Both the position numbers and the translations under genes were made by a program. Below are positions 6,267-9,238 of a stretch of 9,238 nucleotides of DNA, piece after piece. This DNA is from Anaerolineae bacterium. GTDB taxonomy: Bacteria > Chloroflexota > Anaerolineae > Aggregatilineales > UBA2796. Within the stretch, counting starts at the first letter, position 1. Every line of letters starts with the position of its first letter. Below the pieces are notes generated by a model. It worked only from the letters and a program-made list of their open reading frames with translations, made no database searches and was not told where the DNA came from. The stretch is taken from the NCBI GenBank assembly GCA_020851855.1, contig JADZBY010000615.1, positions 1 through 9,238 on the forward strand, written 5' to 3'.

Positions 6267-7388
6267 ATGCAATCCCCACAACTGGCGGAGACCAGCCTGA
6301 ACCTGCGCTCTGTGATCGACAGCCTCGGTGAGGGCGTGCTGATCTTCGACTCCGCCGACCGGCTGGTGCTCGATAACCGCGCCGCGCGCACCATCCTCGG
6401 CCCGAACCTGACGCTCATCCGCGCCGAGGGCTGGGTCGCCTGCGCCATGCTGCTCGATGCGCGCCGCCTGGAAGGCATCGGCGCGGACGACATTCGCCGC
6501 CGGGCGTTGGAGAGCGACGAGCCGGTGCGCTTTCACACCCTGCTGACCGGCGCGTACATCCCGTGCTGGGCCGCCCGCATCACCGGCGCGGATGGCAGCA
6601 TCTACACACAAATCACCCTCGAACAGCCCGACTGGGTGGCGCTCAAAGAATTTATGTCCACGTTCCGCAACGAGGCGAGCCTAGCCGTGGAGAGCACACG
6701 CGGCCACGCCGACCTGATCATCCAGATCATGAAGAAGCGCAAGGCGGGCATGACCATCGAGCAGCTTTCCGAGCGCGTGGTCGGCTTTGCCGAGATCATG
6801 GCCACCCAGATGCACCGTCTGGAGATGTTCCTCGACCAACTTCACCGGCTGGAGATGTTGCGCACCGGCCAGTTGCCGACGCTGGTCGGCAAGGCGCGCA
6901 AGAAAATCCGGCTGGCGGAGTTCGTGGAAGATTTCCTCGAAGCGCTGGCCGACGAGTCGCCGCTCGATCCGGTGCGCGTGGAAGACGTGCGCGACCGGCT
7001 CACCGTGCAGGTTCCGGACGACATCGGGGTGTACGGCGCGCCGGATTACCTGTGGCGCATCTTTCGCGACCTGCTGCGCAACGCGGTGCTTTACAGCGAC
7101 AAGGACTCGCCCATCCTGCTGCGCGCCACGCGGCTCATCCCCAGCGACGTGGTGCAGATCGATGTGGCCGACCAGGGCTGCGGCATCCGGGCCAAAGAAG
7201 CCGACCGCATCTTTGCGCCGTTCCAACGGGCGCGCCAGCCGCAGGTATTGGCCGAGCACGGCTACGGCCTGAGCCTGTACCTGGCCAAAGCCGAGCTTGA
7301 CGCGATGGGCGGGCGCATCTGGTACGAGAGCGAAGAGAAGGTTGGGACCACGTTCAGCATCAAATTGCCCGGCTGGACGATGGAGTAG
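6267..7388 (+). CDS. PAS-HATPase sensor-kinase-like protein lacking the usual phospho-acceptor histidine
   Basis: The protein has 373 residues and no transmembrane helix or signal peptide, so it is probably cytosolic. Residues ~12-120 look like a PAS sensor domain (VIDSLGEGVLIFDSADRLVLD at 16-36). A two-helix dimerisation region covers ~125-225. The C-terminal ATPase domain has an N box (LLRNAVLYS, N272), G1 box (DQGCGI, 302-307), F box (IFAPFQR, 315-321) and G2 box (HGYGLSL, 331-337), and ends with GGRIWYESEEKVGTTFSIKLP. Aligning RGHADLI (145-151) with the usual RGYADLL after the H box places Asn135 (codon 6669-6671, FRNEASL) where the phosphorylated His is expected. Other histidines in the region are H147, H183 and H193, the last two in a repeated HRLEM motif. 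ATP binding looks intact. It may be a pseudokinase, use another His, or act as a serine-type kinase or phosphatase. No response regulator lies nearby, and its target is unknown. Confidence 0.9.
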   Translation: MQSPQLAETSLNLRSVIDSLGEGVLIFDSADRLVLDNRAARTILGPNLTLIRAEGWVACAMLLDARRLEGIGADDIRRRALESDEPVRFHTLLTGAYIPCWAARITGADGSIYTQITLEQPDWVALKEFMSTFRNEASLAVESTRGHADLIIQIMKKRKAGMTIEQLSERVVGFAEIMATQMHRLEMFLDQLHRLEMLRTGQLPTLVGKARKKIRLAEFVEDFLEALADESPLDPVRVEDVRDRLTVQVPDDIGVYGAPDYLWRIFRDLLRNAVLYSDKDSPILLRATRLIPSDVVQIDVADQGCGIRAKEADRIFAPFQRARQPQVLAEHGYGLSLYLAKAELDAMGGRIWYESEEKVGTTFSIKLPGWTME

Positions 7389-7509
7389 CGGACAGATCGC
7401 ACCAGCGGTGTGCCCGTCGCGACGCGCCCACCGGACGTGAATTTTCAGGAATCAACGCGGATCATCGGGCGCGCCCGGCGCTGATCAAAAATCACAAAGG
7501 GCCAAAATC
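7389..7509. other. Intergenic stretch with a GC-rich palindrome
   Basis: No gene is visible after the kinase-like stop codon. A perfect 12-base palindrome, CGGGCGCGCCCG (7466-7477), is nested inside GATCA (7460-7464) and TGATC (7482-7486). The structure could form a hairpin in the plus-strand transcript, but A-rich rather than T-rich sequence follows, so it does not look like an intrinsic terminator of the kinase-like gene. No terminator for that gene is otherwise evident. Confidence 0.4.
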
Positions 7510-7620
7510 CAGGCCCGGCGCTAAAGCGACCGGGCTGAATGACCAAAGCCCTGACGGGCTGGAATACGGCTTCAGCCCGCAGGGCTTTGTAGGTTCAGCC
7601 TGGGCCTTCAGGTCCGGGCG
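7510..7620. repeat. Large palindromic interspersed repeat (second family)
   Basis: The stretch is one big imperfect palindrome. The centre is a long hairpin: CAAAGCCCT (7544-7552) pairs with AGGGCTTTG (7581-7589), and CGGGCTG (7555-7561) pairs with CAGCCCG (7573-7579), with an 11-base loop. Outside it, GGCTGAA (7533-7539) pairs with TTCAGCC (7594-7600). Each outer end can also fold by itself, for example 7511-7537 with CGCTAAAGCG in its middle, and CCTG...CAGG near 7599-7612. Each half therefore carries the same modules in mirror order. From memory, repeats of this kind (AAAGCCCTG-CGGGCTGAA with CCCGG ends) are scattered in Chloroflexota and other GC-rich genomes, but no search was run. No transposase is near. 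ORFs across it are spurious. Confidence 0.75.
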
Positions 7621-7679
7621 ATGCGATCCGTGTTTGGCGAAACTCCATCTGCGCCACGCCGCGACGCGGTGATGCACGC

Positions 7680-7699
7680 GGACAACGCAGGCGTTGTCC
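7680..7699. repeat. Short perfect palindrome (third repeat type)
   Basis: GGACAACGC (7680-7688) and GCGTTGTCC (7691-7699) are exact inverted repeats separated by AG, and CTACG follows. The unit resembles interspersed GTAGGGACAACGC-type repeats that I recall from many environmental genomes, but that was not checked. It lies 12 bases before the A-run of the neighbouring terminator and is separate from it. Confidence 0.6.
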
Positions 7700-7710
7700 C
7701 TACGTCAGAC

Positions 7711-7738
7711 AAAAAAGGCGGGCCGCGAGGTCCGCCTT
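7711..7738 (-). terminator. Rho-independent terminator of the anti-sigma-like gene
   Basis: Read on the minus strand, AAGGCGG (7738-7732) pairs with CCGCCTT (7721-7715) around a 10-base loop, and the second arm runs into six T residues (7716-7711). It starts about 20 bases after the stop codon of the minus-strand gene ending at 7759. Position, stem and U-tract all fit an intrinsic terminator. Confidence 0.88.
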
Positions 7739-7758
7739 CATGTATACGAGGTCCGAGT

Positions 7759-9186
7759 CTATCCCACCGGCATGGGCGTCGGCGTGGTGGTCGGGGTGAA
7801 GGCGGGCGTGGTGATGCTGCTCACCTCGACCGTTGGCGTATGGGTCAGGGTTGGCGTGCTCGTCGGCGTGGCGCTGGGCGTCTCCGTCGGAGTCTCGCTC
7901 GGCGTCGGCGTCCAGCTTGCGCATAACGTCGGCGTGAGCGTCGGCGTGCTGTCTTCACCCGGCGGCGCATCGCCCGGTGTGGGCGTGGCGGTCGGCGGCC
8001 CACACGGCGGCAATGTCGGCGTTTCCGTCGGCGTGCCCGTCTCGGTCGGCGTTTCGGTCACACTCGGCGTGGGCGAAGGCGTCTCCGTCGCCGTCGGAGT
8101 CTCGGTGGGCGTCTGGGTGGGCGTTTCCGTCGCCGTCGCGCTGGGCAACGGCGTCCAGGTGGGCGGGACCGAGGTCGGCGGGCTGGTGGGCAACACCAGC
8201 GGCACGTAGGTGTTCGTCGGCGGGATCGGCGTCGCCGTCATGTCGTATGGCAGCGTGGGCAACGGCGGGATGACGTAGGCCGTAGCGGTGCTCGTAGCGC
8301 CCTGTGCAATGCTCGTCGGCGCTTCGGGCGTCACGCTCGGCGTCAGGCTTGGCGCGGTGGTGGCGGTGGGCGAGGGTGTGAAGCTCGGCGTGGCTGTGCC
8401 CGTCGCGGATGGCGTCGGGGTGGCCGTGCCAGTGGCCGTGGCGCTCGGCGTCAGGGTCGGCGTGGGCGTCAACGTCGCCGCCAGCGAAATGAGCGGCACG
8501 GCGTCGACGCTGGGCGGGGCCATCTGGAGCAGCGCCGCGCGCAGCATCTCGGCGTGGGCGGCATCGAGCGACGCGGCGTATTCAAAAGCGCGCACCGCCC
8601 GCGTGTACAACAACTCGCGGTCCGCGACGTTGCCGCGCGCGTCAATCGCCGCCTCGTAACTGGCGATCACGTCCGCCAGAAACACCGGATCGACCTGCCC
8701 ACTGCGCGTGACGGCCAGTTGCAGCTCTTCCAGACGGCGATCCGCCTGCCGCCACAACAGCTCGGAGCGGTCCGCCGCGCTGGCAAAGGCCACCTCGGCC
8801 CCTTCGACCGCGCGCTTGTAGCCGTACAGCACATCGCCGGGCAGCGCAGGCCGCGCGGCCTGGGCCATGATCGCCAGCACGCCAATCGCCACGGCGACCA
8901 CCGCCGCCATGGCGAAGACCAGGCGCGGCAAGAGAGGCCTGCGCTGCGCGCGCGCGGCCTGCTGCTCGGCGCGTAGCCGCTGCTCCATGGCGCGCACCAG
9001 CCGCCGTTCCAGCGCCACACGGCGCGGCTCCGGCATGTCGGGCGGCGATTCCCGCATGGCCAGCGCCAGCCGGAGCAGTTCGCCCAGCCCCGGATAGTCG
9101 GGGTGACGGGCGACGCACTGCTCGACGGTCGCCTCATCGTTATGAACTGCGTCGAGACACGCAGCGAAGATCGCGTTCCGGTCCAA
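7759..9186 (-). CDS. Anti-sigma-factor-like membrane protein with DUF5667-type domain and long Thr/Pro-rich exterior tail
   Basis: The 475-residue protein (if TTG at 9186-9184 is the start) has four parts. A cytosolic N-terminus (1-87) carries the pattern C10...C24-VARHPDYPGLGELLRLALAM, which resembles N-terminal segments of sigma-regulating proteins in Chloroflexota. One transmembrane helix follows (about 88-109). A domain at 114-215 starts LPGDVLYGYKRAVEGAEVAF and contains SELLWRQADRRLEELQ, matching my recollection of DUF5667. A tail of about 238 residues (238-475) is almost entirely Thr, Pro, Ser, Ala and Glu, interrupted by a less repetitive spacer (303-345), and holds only two cysteines (C395, C422). 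It probably holds a sigma factor at the membrane and exposes a mucin-like, likely O-glycosylated stalk. There is no ATG at the N-terminus; AGTAGGA lies just upstream of the TTG. The frame stays open to the window edge, so an earlier start is possible. A strong terminator follows. Confidence 0.85.
   Translation of the reverse strand: MDRNAIFAACLDAVHNDEATVEQCVARHPDYPGLGELLRLALAMRESPPDMPEPRRVALERRLVRAMEQRLRAEQQAARAQRRPLLPRLVFAMAAVVAVAIGVLAIMAQAARPALPGDVLYGYKRAVEGAEVAFASAADRSELLWRQADRRLEELQLAVTRSGQVDPVFLADVIASYEAAIDARGNVADRELLYTRAVRAFEYAASLDAAHAEMLRAALLQMAPPSVDAVPLISLAATLTPTPTLTPSATATGTATPTPSATGTATPSFTPSPTATTAPSLTPSVTPEAPTSIAQGATSTATAYVIPPLPTLPYDMTATPIPPTNTYVPLVLPTSPPTSVPPTWTPLPSATATETPTQTPTETPTATETPSPTPSVTETPTETGTPTETPTLPPCGPPTATPTPGDAPPGEDSTPTLTPTLCASWTPTPSETPTETPSATPTSTPTLTHTPTVEVSSITTPAFTPTTTPTPMPVG
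7765..8480. repeat. Low-complexity GTCGGCGT-like tract coding for the Thr/Pro tail
   Basis: The plus strand repeats short words such as GTCGGCGT and GTCGGCGTG with many variants, giving strong strand asymmetry (G/T-rich on plus, C/A-rich on minus). The minus reading gives TPTxTP and ETPT repeats of the anti-sigma-like tail. A plus-strand reading gives a Gly/Val/Ser-rich ORF (7694-8209) that is a by-product. Irregular units suggest old slippage-type expansion followed by drift. Confidence 0.8.
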
Positions 9187-9191
9187 GCGTC

Positions 9192-9238
9192 CTACTTCTG
9201 TCTGGTGTGATGATGCGCCACGCGACGCCGGGCCGGCC
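9192..9238 (-). CDS. Possible C-terminal end of an upstream gene (sigma factor candidate)
   Basis: On the minus strand one frame enters from the right edge, encodes PARRRVAHHHTRQK and stops with TAG at 9194-9192, five bases before the proposed TTG of the anti-sigma-like gene. A short basic C-terminus directly upstream fits an ECF-type sigma factor translated together with its anti-sigma partner, the usual order for such pairs. Only 14 codons are visible, so chance cannot be excluded. The identity is inferred from position only. Confidence 0.3.
   Translation of the reverse strand, partial: PARRRVAHHHTRQK

Noticed and set aside
5999..6493. Minus-strand ORFs with LTPPAPLSRWARGE-type peptides
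   Set aside because: These peptides are translations of the palindromic repeat and recur wherever the element is found.
7694..8209. Gly/Val/Ser repeat protein on the plus strand
   Set aside because: It is the reverse reading of the Thr/Pro repeat tract and crosses the terminator; the minus frame has a full domain architecture.

Overview
The window is GC-rich and gene-dense. It looks like a fragment of a Chloroflexota chromosome, probably Anaerolineae-like. This is an inference from gene families, not a database match. Pointers are an anti-sigma-like protein with a DUF5667-type domain and a long Thr/Pro tail, an O-antigen-ligase-type protein carrying C-terminal TPRs, a multi-pass protein with a DTDTWWHL motif, and several interspersed palindromic repeats between genes. 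No rRNA, tRNA, CRISPR array, transposase or phage gene was seen.

Layout. Positions 1-4265 hold three minus-strand membrane-protein genes, read from right to left. These are an O-antigen ligase/polymerase-like protein with TPRs (1896-4265), a GT-C-like membrane protein with a soluble C-terminal domain (202-1710), and the first 68 codons of another membrane protein (1-205) that starts inside the previous stop codon (GTGA overlap). A 228-base divergent intergenic region (4266-4493) separates these from a plus-strand polyprenyl-phosphate sugar-1-phosphate transferase (4494-5990). Together they make a plausible surface-glycan module: the transferase starts lipid-linked glycan synthesis on the cytoplasmic face, and the Wzy/WaaL-like protein polymerises or transfers glycan on the outside. 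The GT-C-like proteins may add sugars from lipid donors.

Positions 6267-7388 hold a soluble PAS plus HATPase sensor-kinase-like protein. It has good ATP-binding motifs but no histidine at the expected phospho-acceptor position. After a 370-base intergenic stretch rich in palindromic repeats and ending in a clear terminator comes a minus-strand gene (7759-9184/9186, TTG start). It encodes a membrane-anchored anti-sigma-like protein with about 240 residues of Thr/Pro/Ser-rich exterior tail. The last codons of a possible upstream gene reach the right edge.

Repeats. Two copies of one palindromic element (1760-1867 and 5996-6156) differ in length by exactly one 53-base unit. A second family (about 7510-7620) and a third short palindrome (7680-7699) share one intergenic region. 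The most interesting observations are the 53-base step expansion of the element, the kinase without its histidine, and the possibility that the mucin-like anti-sigma tail is a substrate of the nearby glycan machinery. No convincing new multi-gene system was found.
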